Of a stretch of 64,000 nt of DNA, positions 26,401-41,400 are shown in pieces. The position numbers and the translations under genes are program-made. The DNA is from an uncultured Clostridia bacterium (GTDB lineage Bacteria > Bacillota > Clostridia > Christensenellales > UBA1242): NCBI GenBank assembly GCA_934754335.1, contig CAKVHY010000003.1, positions 1 through 64,000 on the forward strand, in the 5' to 3' direction. The stretch's first letter is position 1. The number at the start of each line of letters is the position of its first letter. Under the pieces are notes generated by a model. That model saw only the letters and a list, made by a program, of their open reading frames with translations, was not told the DNA's origin and did no database searches.

Positions 26401-29400
26401 TAAGTTGAATCAGTAAACAATACTTGAATTCTTTCAACATTAATATGACCTGTAACCAATCCGGCGATACCACCAACATAACTACCCGTGGAGTTATCTC
26501 CTAAGACTGTTACATTAGCAACAACAATACTTGTATGTGCTTCAATATCATCACCGCCACCAGGACGACTTTTATTTTTCAAGATACCGCCATTTAAGTA
26601 ACCAACTACACCTCCAACATAACTTGAACCAGTTATTTTTTGGCTTTCATTACCTTTAACAAGGATTTTACCCATGATATCGCCATTTGCTCTACCAACG
26701 ATACCACCAACATAACTTAAACCAGATATTTGAACCGAACTTGTATCCATTGAACCTGTACTATAAATATCTGCATATGCAACATAACCAAACATTCCAC
26801 CAACGCCATTTCCACTAGCAAAAATAGTTGAATTAGTTATCTTAGAAGCATTAATACTAATAGTCTCATATGTTTTATCTGGCTCTTTAACGCCATATTT
26901 TACCAATTCAGCACCAACTCCGCCACCAACGAATCCGCCATTAGCATTAAGATTTAAGTTTTGAATCTTGAAAGATTTCGTTGAAACACTAGTCTTTCTT
27001 GTTACACCTGCACCGCCACCAGCAAATGCATACGTTTGATTAACAGAACCATTTCCTGATGGAGTTATATCTTCATACAACTGCCATGTTAAAGTTTCTC
27101 CAACTTTTTCTGAATATCTTGAGAAATATGCATAAATTTCATCTTCGCTTAACGCCTTACCTGTGGCAGTAACCGTGGCATTATTTAATTCAACTGAAGA
27201 AACATCAGCATAACCAGCCACACCACCAACAGCGTAAACGCCATTAACCGTTACATTATTTAATGTAATACTACCAACATATGGTCCATAACCAACAGCG
27301 CCACCAACCATTGCATTACCTTTAACGGTTATTTTTGCATTATTGGTTATGAAATCAACTCTATTTTTACCTACTACCGAGCCTAATTGACCTTTACCAA
27401 TCAAGCCACCAACCTTATTTTGATTTGCTGTTACATTAATTGTGCCAGCAATCCAAACTTGATAATCTGCTTCGCTTGTTAGTGTACCTTCTTCTAGTCC
27501 ACCAATAATTCCGCCAACATAAACACTTTCGGCTTCTTCAAATTCCTTAATGTAATTTAAATAAGCAGGATCGGAAGATGTTAAAGGTTCTATTGTTTTC
27601 TTACCCGCATTATCTATAACTTCTTTAGTTTTATCAGGAAGAACTGCGATATATGTTGAGTTAACAACTATATTACTAAATGCTTCAGCACCTGTAACTA
27701 ATGAGCCAGCACAACCAATCAAACCACCAACATATTTACCATTAGATGTGATATTAACTCCGCTATCTGAAATAATAACAGCAACTTTATTAACTTCACG
27801 TCCCGCATAACCAATAGCACCACCAACGTTATTGCCCTTAGTTGTACCATTATCAGAACGAGTTGAATTAGTTATTACAATATTTCCAACGTCAATATTA
27901 TTATCTGTATTTAACTTATCTACTACATTATTGCTAAGACTTGCATTTTCATTAGTACTATCTGTTTTACCTATTGCGCCACCAACGTTATCCCCATTTG
28001 CAGTGATTGTAATATTTAATGCAAGGATTCTACGTTTTGCTCTATAATACTTAGTTCCATCAACTTTTGTGGAAGGAATCAAATTCGAAAGTTTTTCATC
28101 GTCATCATAATTTGGGGTTAATTTTCCGTTCGCATCTTTTTCATACGATAAAATCGTTTGATTTACATGGGCTGAAAGGATTTGAGTTTCAATAATGCGA
28201 CCATTTTCAACTTTATTTAAACTATAGCCTTCAAATGCACCAACAACACCGCCGATGTTATCTCCAAGAGAAGAACTTATTGTTAGATTTCTAACAGTGA
28301 TAGTTCCGCCTGAACCTCCAGCATAAGTATATTTTGACCCTTTATAATTGTATGCGCCTGCTGAGTTACTTTCTGTTGTGTAATGTCCTAAATCCAGATT
28401 AGATTTACCGAATGCACCACCAACATAATTTCCTTGAGCAGTAATACTAACCGCATCTGCTTGGTTTTCTCCGCCAACTAAGATTGTGGCATAAATTCCA
28501 ACTTTATTTCTTGCGAACTGATCTTTACTTGAAAAATCATTTACATAATTATTCGCTGTAATTAAACCTGCAACACCACCAACGTAACCATCATCAGTAT
28601 CTCCAGTTTCTTTAGCGAGTCTTCCGCCTGTTAAAGTTAATGCTTTAACGTTAACTGAACCCAAAAGTCCGCCACGGATATAACCAGCCACACCACCAAC
28701 ATATCTACCAGTGGTTGAAATTGTTACGGTTTGAACTATGATAGTTGCATTAACTTGGCAATTTCCATTTGCACTTGAATAATTATTTGTTCCCTTTTCC
28801 TCAGCCTTATTAGTTCTCCATTCGCTATTATCTCCAACACTACCGCTCACACCACCAACATAATCCATTTGTGATGATACTTGTGTTTCATTGATAATAA
28901 TCACACCGCTTAGAGAACCGCTAAAGCCTGCAAGTCCACCAACAAATGAACCTTGAGCAGAAACAATAGTTTTATCTATCAATGGGTCTTGGCTAGCAAT
29001 TAATCCATTTATTCCAACTGCAGAAATTTCTCTATATAAAGAACCTTTTGCTTGTTCTTCGCCAACCAAATAGAAATTAACGAAGCCAGCAATACCATAT
29101 CCGCCACCAACAAATGCACCATCAAGCAATGTATGATTTGAATAATGAACACCTGCGTTGAATGAACTTGTAATAGTATTATTCAATGCTGAAGCAACAC
29201 CTAATGTAACTTCACTTGAATAACCAGTTAACTGACCGGCAATACCGCCTAGGAATACACCATTTGTTGTGGCATTTACGTCTTTGGCTTCAGTTGAATT
29301 AATCCAACCAACTGTTCCTGCAACGCCACCAACAAATGCATAATTTTGTCTGTAATTCCTTAAGTCTTTTGCAATCTTAGTTTTTAGATTTTCAATAGTT

Positions 29401-32400
29401 TCTTCAATTTCTTTAATGATATCTAAAACTTCGTCCTTATTAATGATTGCATTAGTTTTGATTTCAACAAATTTTTCTTCATAACTACTAACTTGTTTGC
29501 TTAATGTTCCCAATTCAGCCAACTCATCTTTTAGATCACTAATTTCTTCAATTTGAGCCAACAATTGGTCGCACTCTGCTTGCTTTGTGTTCATTGTATT
29601 TGTTAGAGAATCAATTTCATTTTGACCATAAAGAGCAATTAGATCTATAATTTGTTTTTCAAGCCCTTCATATTGAGTAATGAATCTTTGCTTAGATAAA
29701 CCATTAATTATATTTTCACCATCTTTTTTAGGAGAACTGATTAAACTATTATACTTTGCTTTCAAACCATTCATTCTTTCTGCAAAATTAGTTTTATTTG
29801 TTCCACTTAATTTTGATTCAAATGAATTTAAACTTCCGCTAGCAAAATAAGTATTATACAACGTTGAAGTTGTGATGCCATCGGCTGACCAATATTTTGC
29901 ATAAAGGTTTTCACCGTCTTTGGCCTTATATAGATAATTATTGTTAGCATCTTTATATTTATGAACTTCAGCCACAAGATTAGTAATTTCAACTGAAATA
30001 GTTTCTACTTCTTCTTGTAAGGCTGTATATTTCTCTTGATCAGCATCAGTTAACTTGCTCTTTAATTCCACTTTCTTTGCGGAGATATACTTATTAACTG
30101 CACTAATTACTTTATTAGATTGCTCAATCACATAAGGAAGTGCTTTATCTCCAGTTACGAATTGATTAAATAATATTGCGTCGTTTGCGATATCTTTTAA
30201 TTTTTCATAATACATTTTCTCAGTTTTGCCATCTTTTTCTGTGAAATAAGCCTCTTTTTCCGCTATTAATGAAATTAAGACATTTAATTGATTATTTACA
30301 GTGTTTTTAAAACCTGACAAATCTGAATAATCAATCTCATTAATACCAGCGAATGATTCTTGAGCAATTTTATCTTCACTATTTAAATAAGGTCTAATTA
30401 AAGAATTTAAATTATCGCAATTTTCTTCTGTTTCTTTAATTTGTTGAAGCAATGTTTCAAATGCTTTTCTAAGCCTACTATCTAGGCTATCGCCAACGTT
30501 CTCAATTTGAGAAGACACATCAACTTTTGTAATATATGATTGATTAATGCGTCCTGCTTCACCAGCAATTCCGCCCACATATCTTCCTTTTGCTGAAACA
30601 TTTATTTCTTCTGCGTTTGCATTATCAATATCTTCAATATATCCTGCAACGCCACCAATATAGCATGCTTTACCTGTGGTTGAAACAGTAATTTTAGAAG
30701 CATTAATTGTTTTGATTACATAACCATATCCAACAACACCGCCAATATAACCATAATTATCTTGATCTGCTATAGAAGAAACCTTTAATTCGCTAACATT
30801 AATTTCGCTTACGCTCGCACCATAACCGGCAACACCACCAACGTAGTTTCCGCCCGTTATTCTATCTTCTTTAGTTGTGCCAGCAGTTACTGTTACGTTT
30901 TTCATATCAAGAATTAATGAATAAACACCATTATAATCACTCTTGATTGATGCATCAGAACGACCTGCCACACCACCAACATAGTTTCCTAATCCTTTGA
31001 TTGTTATCGAACCAGAACCACTACTTGAAGGAGCAACTTTAAATTTATAGATTGTACCATATGCATAACCTGCCACACCACCAACAAAATTTGCGTTACC
31101 AGTGATAGAAATTGAACCATTACCTGCAATTACATAAGGCATTGTAATATAGCCAGTTGAATAACCAACAACACCGCCAACGTAATTTGCTTGAGTTTTT
31201 TCATTTTGATAACCAACGTTTGAATCAAGCAAGCAAACTGATTTTAATGAGCCATATGAAAGACCTATCAATCCACCAATGCAACTACCATTACCAGTAA
31301 TTTCTGAATTTGCAACAAATGTGTGAGAAATTAGATAAGTTTCATCATTACCAATCACACCCGATTCCACATAACCAATCATACCACCAGTTTGAACACC
31401 TAGGTTTGTTATTGTACATTCAATCACACAAGCAGATTCAATACTTGCAGATGAAGCACCTGCCAATCCACCAATACTTTGAGAACTAGTATCAACGCCT
31501 GTGATATTTGATTTATAAACTGCAACGCCACCGGCGATTCTTCCATTATTACAACCAACCGCACCGCCGATATAACTAATACCAAAAATTGTGATACCGG
31601 TTTCATTTGCAGAACCAACCATAACTGCACCAACTCCGTGTCCGCCAATTGTGCCAACGTTCATACCTGCAATAGCACCCGCATTACTTACGTATTTATT
31701 ATTAAACGCACCGATGCTTGAATTTGTAACCTTAACATTTCCAATAGTTCCTATGTTATATGCTGAAATTATACCAACACCATTCTTTCCGGATAGAATG
31801 CTACAGCCATCAGCAAATACCCATTTTATTGTTTTATTATTTTGACCAACAACAATTGCAACATCTTTATCGCCTTCTAATTGTTCATCAGTTAAACTTA
31901 ATGATTTGAATGTTAAACCAGCAATTACACCGCTATTCTTTTCAAACATTGGGCCATTTAGTTTAAATCCAGTTAATGTAATTCTAAATCCAATGAATTC
32001 ATCTTTAATATCTTTAAAGCCAATTGCATCTTCATTAACGCCACCTAGATTATATACTTTTGCTTGAGTACTATCATTTAAGATATATACAGGCAAATCA
32101 ATACCTTCTTTTCTTAATCGTAAATCTTGATATCCATAAATATCTGAAGTTAACAAATATCTATTGAAATCTTTTTCACTCTTAATAATATAAGAAGTTG
32201 ATTCTGTTTGGAATAAATTATATGTGCTACCATCAAGAACGCTCTTAGGCTTTGCAGGGAATTTATTTTCAATATCACCATCTTGAGTCTGACCATTATG
32301 ATAATTTATTGAACCTTCTTCAGCATTTACATAGATTTCATTTGTATCATTTTCAACCTCATATGTAAGTTTTGCTTCAATACCTGTGGAGATTACAACA

Positions 32401-35400
32401 CCTTGTCTGATATTATATAGATAATAGTTTGTATCTCTATATGATTTATCCCAAATGTTATTACCAGCATCGTCAATGCTATTGAAATATGAAATATTTT
32501 TGTCTAACAAATCATCAGTTTGACTATTATTATAGTTATTTGAACCAATGCTTGATGTTCTATAAGTTTTAACTTCATTAATAGTTTCAACCTGAGCACC
32601 AAGAACTTCTTGAGTTACAATTTCATAAGTTATCTCAACGCCAACCAAATCAACTTTATAATCAATAAATTCGTTTGCATGGAAACTTTGTGAAATTCCG
32701 CTATAAGTTCTTGTTTTATTTATATAAGCAAGTCCAACCGCAACCAAGGAATCCTTTTTCTCACCAGTTGGGATTTTATTTTCTTCTTCGGCGTCTTTAA
32801 TGTTTATTTCATAATTTTTAACAACGCCACCAGTTTCATGATATTTTGCAACCCAATCAGTGTTTACAGTGGAATAACAATCTTTAATTATTCCTGAATT
32901 TTCATAAACAAATCCACTAATAACCAAATCTTGTTTTACAATATCTTTTTGAGTCGTCTCATCTTTTTCTCTTTCAACATTACCTGTAATTTTACCAGTA
33001 TATGTTACAACCGCACCGCATCTATAAATATCTGCATTATTTGTTTTCAAGAAACTTGAAACGATTGTTGGATTCTCAACATCATTTGAACCTTTTATAT
33101 CTCCTGTAACTTCACCGAACGTTACACAGTTAAATACTCTTCCGTTGTTCGTTCCGATGAAGTTATGTTCTTTAACATCATTTGAAACCCTAACCGCAAA
33201 GCCTGAGATTATACCAGTGCTTGCTAGGTTTGTAATATTTACAGTTAATACTGGATAATCCTTTCCTCTATTTGCAGAATCTAACGGAGTGTTATTGTTT
33301 TTATTAATAGAATTTTTATTTCTTCCAACTAACACGCCTTTAAACTCATCAATATCAGAAATTGTAATATCAGTAGTTAAGATATAATAACCAGTATTAT
33401 TTGCAATTGCATTCTCTGTTATTTCTTGTGGATTTAACTTAGTTCCTTTTTCAAAACTAAGTTTCCCTAACTCAAATGGAAGTAACATAGTTTTTAAACA
33501 TGTTGAACGACCCAAAACAACTTTTGGTTCTGAATTTGCATCACTAATTTGAGCATCTTCAAATCCTTCACTATTTCCCAGTTTAGTTCCAACAAGTTCA
33601 ATGAAATCTGCATAGCCAATTGCAGTTGTACCATTTTTAGACTTATCTAAATCGGTGTATGAACTATAATCATATGCCTTAGATAATATTTCAGTACTAC
33701 TAGCAACGTCCTGATATTTAGCATAGAATTCTAGTACGAAATAAACTTCGCTTGTGTTATCAGTATTGCAAATTGAAGCAATTGTATTTAGATTTGCATT
33801 ATATGTTTTCTCAACGTTAACAGGTTCATTTATGCAATAGAATCTTGCAACAGAATAACCTTTCTTAAGTTCAATAGTTGTTAAACTTGCAGAACCAATA
33901 ATTCCGCCAACATTATTGAAGAAATTATCTCTTGAATAATAGTAAACATCACCATACTCAATAAAGTTTTCAATCTTAACAACTTTAGCAAAACCTATAA
34001 ATCCGCCAAGGTTCATCTCCACAGTATCACTTTGAACTGCTTTTACATCGCCTGCATTATAAACATTTTTGTAAGTTCCGTTATCTGAATAACCAACAAG
34101 TCCGCCAAGGTTTATAATTCCAACTGAAGAACATGATTCTGAAAGTAATGTAACATTTGTTACACTAACTTCACCAAGGTTAAACATATTTGTAAGTACA
34201 TTTCCGCTTGCTTTGTTATAACCTATCAAACCACCAATATATGCATTATCTTTAGCGTTAACTAAAATACTTGCTTGAATACTTGAATAGTTACCATAAT
34301 CATTCTTGGATTCTTTATTTCCAGAAATAGAAGAATTATCTTGAACGAAACCAACAAGTCCGCCAATGTAATTATAGAAATAATGAGCATTTACTAAAAT
34401 TTCTGAAACATTTAATGTACCCGCTTTTGAATTTACAATATTTGTATTTAAAATGCTTCCCGCAATGCCACCAACATAAATTGAATATGTTGATTTCTTA
34501 AGCGTTTCTTCAACACCATCTCTTTGAAGATTAATATTCATTCCAGAATTGTTATAAACATTTGTGATTGTGGAATACGCAGAAGATGCCACAACACCAC
34601 CTATGTAGATATCAAAGTAAACACCGTATCTTCTCATGTTACTTAAATAATTTGAATTTAAGTCATAATCGGAATTTACATTAATATTTTTAAATTCAAT
34701 ACTACTAATAGAGTTTGACGCAGATTTTGCAACAAAACCAGCAAAATTTAAGTCAATCTTATTATTGGTGGTTCTACCATAATTCACAAGTGCATTCAAC
34801 TTCAATTTATCATCAGATTGAATTGAGATATTATATAAACTTGAACTTTGTGCTAGTCCGATAAATCCACCAATTGTGGAAGCAACGCCAGTTCTAATGC
34901 TAAGTTCTTGAATACCATCATCAACTGTTAATTTAACAATTCCATTATCTTTGCCAACAATATTACTTGCTGTAACTTCACCGAAGATTAAACCGAAGTT
35001 ATTAACATTATTAAATCCTTCTTCAATTTCGTTATAAGCCAATTCAAATTTTAAATTGCCATTATTTGATTTAATTGTGAATGTACAATCTTCAATTGTA
35101 GATAAATTAACTCTTGTTGCAATCAAACCAAAATTGCCATTTTCAGAGCCATAAATTTTACCCACATTTCGGCTATTATCAATTTCAATTACGAAATCAA
35201 TATTACTAATTACCGCACCATTAATTTCATTTAACAATGCATAAACGCTATAGTATTCGTCATCAACAACTTGACCAGTCTTTAGAATAACTGTTGGTCT
35301 ATTTCCATCTTCATCAACCATACCAGTTAATACGCCCCTAAATACCGTATTAAATCTAGCAAAGTTTGAACGATTTGAAATCTCTGTTAAGTCAATTACA

Positions 35401-38400
35401 TACTTTCCGCCCTCGTCAGTACTTAAAGTATTCATAGTATAGAATCTTGAATTATCTGGTTTAGATAATGCTTCAATTAATTCTTGACTATTTTTGATAG
35501 TGGCAAAGTTTGAATAGCCAGCAAGTTTATATTTAGATAAATATTCATCACTAGATTTCATCCAAACATAATTTTCTCTAGCCTGAGGATTTTCTGGATT
35601 AACCAATGAGGCATTAATCTTATAACTAATCTTTCTTTGACCATTTTCAATAATATATGAGCCATCAGCATTATATTCATAAACTGTATAAACATTCGTA
35701 AATAAGTTTACAGAACTCATTTTATCAATTGTTTCATTTGTTGAGCCTGATGGAAGAGTGTCCACATTCTCATAATAGCCTGTAATATTTTGAAGATATA
35801 ATTGGATTGCAGTTTGCATTCCATCTTTTTGGATTATGCTTGAATATTTATAATCTCCAAACACTTCGCCAATTGATTTGCTATTATCTTTTTCAACTTT
35901 CACAACTCCATTTGAGAATAACTCAGCATTTGCCAAATTGAATGTTGTTACTCTTGAAGTGGTTGGCAACGCTTGATTAATTACGCCATAGTTCATGCTT
36001 AGATTTTCATCATCAGCACTCCCGCTTGTGGTTAACGTTGCATAAGTTGTTGAAACAACGCCATCAAAGTAATCTCCAAGTTCCCCTTCAACCAAATCAT
36101 TAACCTTATCTTGCTTGATAAATCTATTTTCATCAACCACAGAATTCTCACTATGATTTGTGAATGCACCGGTTGTTGCATTTGTGATGATATTATTATC
36201 AACCATAACTGTACCAACAAGTGAACCAACATATGTGAATGAGTTTGCATTATTGTTATAACTTAAATTTTTTACACTTGCATCTATATTATAGTAAGTG
36301 TATTCATTTTCCTTACCTGCAACTTGTTGTCTGCCGATTTTTGAATAAGACGTGATTTGTTGGTTTCCAATCTCCGCCATTCTTAACGTAAATTTATAAT
36401 CAACATTTGCTTCTGTGAACAAATGAGAAACGTTATTTTCTAATGCGGTTCTAACTTTTCCGCCCCATTTATTCAATGCAATAACGTGTTCCATATATAA
36501 GGCATAATTCAAATCAAATTCCTTATTTTGATTTATTGCACCAGCCAAGTAATAGCCCACTGTACCACCGATTACTTCGTTTGCAAATACAGAAGATGTT
36601 ATATATGAATAACCAATCAACGTAAAGTTTTCAGCATAACCAATGATACCACCAGCAACCAATGCGTAATCGCTAGTAACTGGAACTTTAACCATTGAAT
36701 CATAAATTGTACCACCATTATTATAACCTGCAACACCACCAATAGAGATAATCTTTCCTTGATAGTTTTCTCCATCAACTGTAAATAATCCGCTAGTTTC
36801 TTGCGCTTCATTTACTTTTCCAAGATTATTCCAATTATTGATTTCCGCATCATAAGTATTTTGCGTTTCATCTTCGAATAGAAGTTGTGCTTTTTCAACT
36901 ACGCCCCTATTTTCTGCAACGATACCACCACCATAATTCTTTGCTTTAATACCAATCTTACTTTCATCAGTATTTGCATAAAGAACCACGTTTGAAACTT
37001 TTGAATTACTTCCAAGATAACCAAATAATCCACCAGCATTTTCGGCAAATATATCAAATTTCCCGCTTACGGAAATATTTTGAATTGTTGCTTCTGTTTC
37101 TTTATAAACCGCCTCATCAAAATTCTCTGTAACTAAGTTTTTGATTCTCTCACTCTCGTTTACGTTAGTATTACTATCAAGATAAACAATACCTGCAACG
37201 GAACCAGCATATGAAAGTGAACCAATTCTATTACTAATATATGAGTTTAATGAAACTGTATCGCCCTTATTTTCAATATCAACTAAAGTATAGGACGAAA
37301 TAACAGTGTGATCCATTTGAGTGGTTGCAAATTTCTTATATATTCCATAAGGATTTGTATACGCACTTGTATAAATTAGATTTTCATAACTTGAACGAAC
37401 TTTCAAATCAGTAATCTCAATATCGAATAAGTTAGTTCTATCTGCATTTTCTCCAGTTGTGTCATCTAAGATTAATCCGGAAACACCACCAACCAAGTTC
37501 TTTCCTTTAACCACTGCTGTCTCATCATTTGAAGATGAGATATTAACATTAATAATTGTACTATTATAAATACTACCTGCTAATACGCCTGCTTTATCTG
37601 GAGTGGTTTGAACTCCCAAGTAAGCAACTAAATCAAAATTAACATTCTTAATAACTGCACCTGCATAAGCATCATTTATGCCTAAGCCATCTCTATTATC
37701 TTTATTTAAACCAATTTGGTTAAACAAACCGAAATTATGAGAATTTACTTTTGCTTCAGTGTCGTTTTTAAATGTTAAATTTAAGTTGTTTATATCTAAG
37801 CCATTACCTTCGTAATTACCTAAGAATATAACTTCTCTTAAAAGCACGCCATTCTTTGGAGTATTCCAAATATTTGTTTCATTAGTTACTGCAAACTCCA
37901 AGTCATTGATTTGTCTAATATAATTTACCGTACTAACCGCATCTGTTTCAGTTTCGTCAGCAGTTTTACCAAAGACTCTAACAACTTTTTGATTATTATC
38001 TATATAGGCTCTAGAATTTTCAATTATGAAGTTAACAAACTGCTCGGAAGTGCTTACAAGCAATGGATTAACTCTTGTGCCATATTGATAATCGTTCGCA
38101 TACTCATAATTATATGTGTACTGAGCACGTTCAACTAATGTTAATTCACTAAAATCCAACTCTGTATTTGTATTTTCATCATAGATAACTTCACCAGTTT
38201 TCTCATTAATCATACCAGTTAAAATTCTATGTGAATATGTGTTAATAATGCTTGTGCTAACAAGTTTTGGACCATTTTTAGTCATAAACCAAACGGAATC
38301 CTCATTATTATCTAAGAATATAAATCCAACGAAGAAATTTGCCTGATCAAATTCAGAAATCATTTGACCATTTTCGCCATTGATATTTTTAATGCCTGAA

Positions 38401-41400
38401 ATTCCCACAGCCTGCTCATATGGAAGTTCGCTTTCTCCCTCAGCCACAAGATAATATGAATTATCTATAGTCCCTGTACCTGAAGAAGTTTCATCTAGCC
38501 ATTTATTAAATGCACCATGAGCAAGTGAGCCACTATTACCTGCTTTAATTGCAGTGTTGTAACTTGTGGAATAAGCATATTTAATTGAGCCGGAGTTCTC
38601 ATAAACAAATCCGCTAGAATTTGAAGAATGAGTTTTTAATGCAACCGAACTATATGCATTCTCGATTGTTCCTGAGTTCTCATAAACAAATCCACTAACA
38701 TTATTTTCGCTTGAGATTGCGAAATCTTGACTTGTTCTATAAGTATTCTCAACAAATTCATAACCCTCAACAAATGAATTTAAAATCTTACCTGCATTTA
38801 CAACAACGAATGCTCCCGTTTCATTATTTTCAACGCCTTTATATTTATTCTCAATTCCAACTGCTTTTGCAAAAGTTGAAGAAATGATATTGTTATTAAC
38901 CACAGCCACTCCTGCAAATCTGCCAGAGCCTGCCAATTTAAATGGATTTAATGTTATATCTTCAGTTTCGCCTTTACCATCTTCAATTACTTTATCATCA
39001 GCGGTTTCGTTTTTCCAACTTATGAAATTGTTATCTATCTCGTTGTTATCTATTGAAATAATATTATTTATGCCCACAAACGAATTTGTGATAGAACCAT
39101 TATTTATGGCTGTAATTCCACCAAAAGATAATGTTGTGTTCACGCCATCAATGATACCACTAGTTAGAATATGTAGATTTGAATCGTTAATATCTTCTAA
39201 ACTAACCACTTTAACATTTGTAATGCTACCATTATTAATACCAGCCAAAACACCAAAGTTCACATTTTTATTAAATGCTAAATCCAATTTATGGCTAGAA
39301 ATTGTATTGTTATATGCGTTTAAATTTTCTGCGATATCTGAACTCGTTACAAAATTATTCAAATATCTATAAACAAGGTTTGTATCGTCTTGAGTATATT
39401 TTCTAATATCATCATCGCTTGTGAATAGCGGACTAATATCAATTGTCATATTTTTAACAATTGGAGTTCCCGTTGCACCAGTGGAAGCATCTGTATATTC
39501 AGAAACAATTTCTGTAAATAATCCAACGTTTACTTCTGTGCTCAATCCCCTGAAATCTTTCAAGTCAAAACTTTCAATTGTTATCTTATAACCATTACCA
39601 TCTAATGATGCCATATTGCCAACTCTTGGAATATAATTTGATAGAGTTATATCATTCATCATTATATAATGTTGACCTTCAACCATACTCTCAAAATCTT
39701 TTTGATCATAGATTGGGTTTGGATGATCATAAGTTGTGTTCTCTTTAACAATTAAATCAAATTCATATTCGATTGTGTAAAGATTGTATCTATAGTTTTC
39801 TTCAATACCATCTTCTGTTTTGTAAGACTTTTCATTATCTTTAATTCTAACTCTATATAAGTCGTTTTCCTTTACAAATCTTTCATCTTCTATATCATCA
39901 CTAAATGCTCTAATTTCACCAAAGCAATCATAGAAATAATCAAATTTAACTAGAATTGTACCAACATTACCAACACTTGTGGCTTTCAATGAATAATAAT
40001 GGAAATTATATTTTGTACCATTTATCACTTTGGTTTTAGTTTCTTGCTTAAAGATAAATCCATTATAGTTACCATCTTTAACAAGTTTTGTTTCAGTAAT
40101 CTCACCATTACTATCTGTAACTTTATAATAGAAATTAGCCTTTGAACCAGTTACAAATGTATTTGTTCCATCTTCATCAATATAAATTCCACTAATAGCA
40201 AATTGTGCTTTTTCTTTATTAGAAAAATCCATCATAGAATATCTTTTTGAAACATCAACAAATTCGCCATAAAGATTTACAAAATCTGCACCGGTATCTG
40301 TAGTTTTTTCAAATTCATATAATTGATAGTTATTTATATCATATATTCTATTTTTATATAATAATGTTGTGCAAACTCTATTTTCATAAGAATCATCATT
40401 ACCCAATATTGCTTTAATTTCTTCTAAGTTATAGAATCTTTCAAAAGGAACGTAAATTCTAAAATATGCATATTTTGCAGTATTCCCTGCTTCATAAACA
40501 GTAAGATTTAAATAATTTTTAGCGTTATATTTCCAATAGATTTCATTTTCACCCTTAAATACTCCGCCATTTTCAATCATATATTTAAGACTATAATATC
40601 TTTGCTCATTTGCATAATAATATTGAACATAATCAAGATAAGAATCGCCTAAAACTGATTTGGCATTAAATGAAATTCCATCAATTTCAAATTGAATATT
40701 AAGTTTCTCAAAATCCTCAATTTTTAACTCTTTCTCATTCTCACCAGTTATAACTAGTTTACTAATTAAATAATATCCCTTGTTTAGCAAGTAATATTGC
40801 CCACCAGCAACCATTTCTTTTAAGTTGATATAAGAATTAGATACGCTATCATATAGATAAACATTATCGCCAACATTGGACAAATCAAAACTTGGATGAT
40901 TATTCTCATCAAATCTATTTTCGATCAAATCTCTATTGTAATAACCAGTTATATTTTTATAAGCATCAACCTTTTTACTATTTTCAATTTCAGCATTTAA
41001 GTCAACATAGTTATTATTAAAGATTACATATGAGCCTTTGCCCTTTTCTGTTTCTTCTTTAAATCCATAGATTTGTCTGAAGATATTTGTACTATCTGAA
41101 GAATCTTCTGATGGATTAATCAACATCTGCAATCCATTTGAAGTACCATTCAAAACTTCAAAATTATTTGAATCTCCATTGCTTGTTGAACCTGCTAGGG
41201 TTACATCTTTAATTTCCAAAGGCACAACTTGAACAGAAACTTCAGCACTTGTTGGATTAATAACACCATATTTAGAAACTGTTGCCACAATCTTAATCAT
41301 GGAAGCATTATCGTATAAATCATTACTCATTAAGTTGTTATGTTCAAAGAATGTTGTTAAGCAAACTAAATAATATGACTTACCTTCTTCAAACATTCCT

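Noticed and set aside
25100..31900. CRISPR array suggested by evenly recurring ccaccaacataa-like strings
   Set aside because: The copies are degenerate, spaced irregularly in codon multiples, and lie inside one open frame; no cas genes are present.
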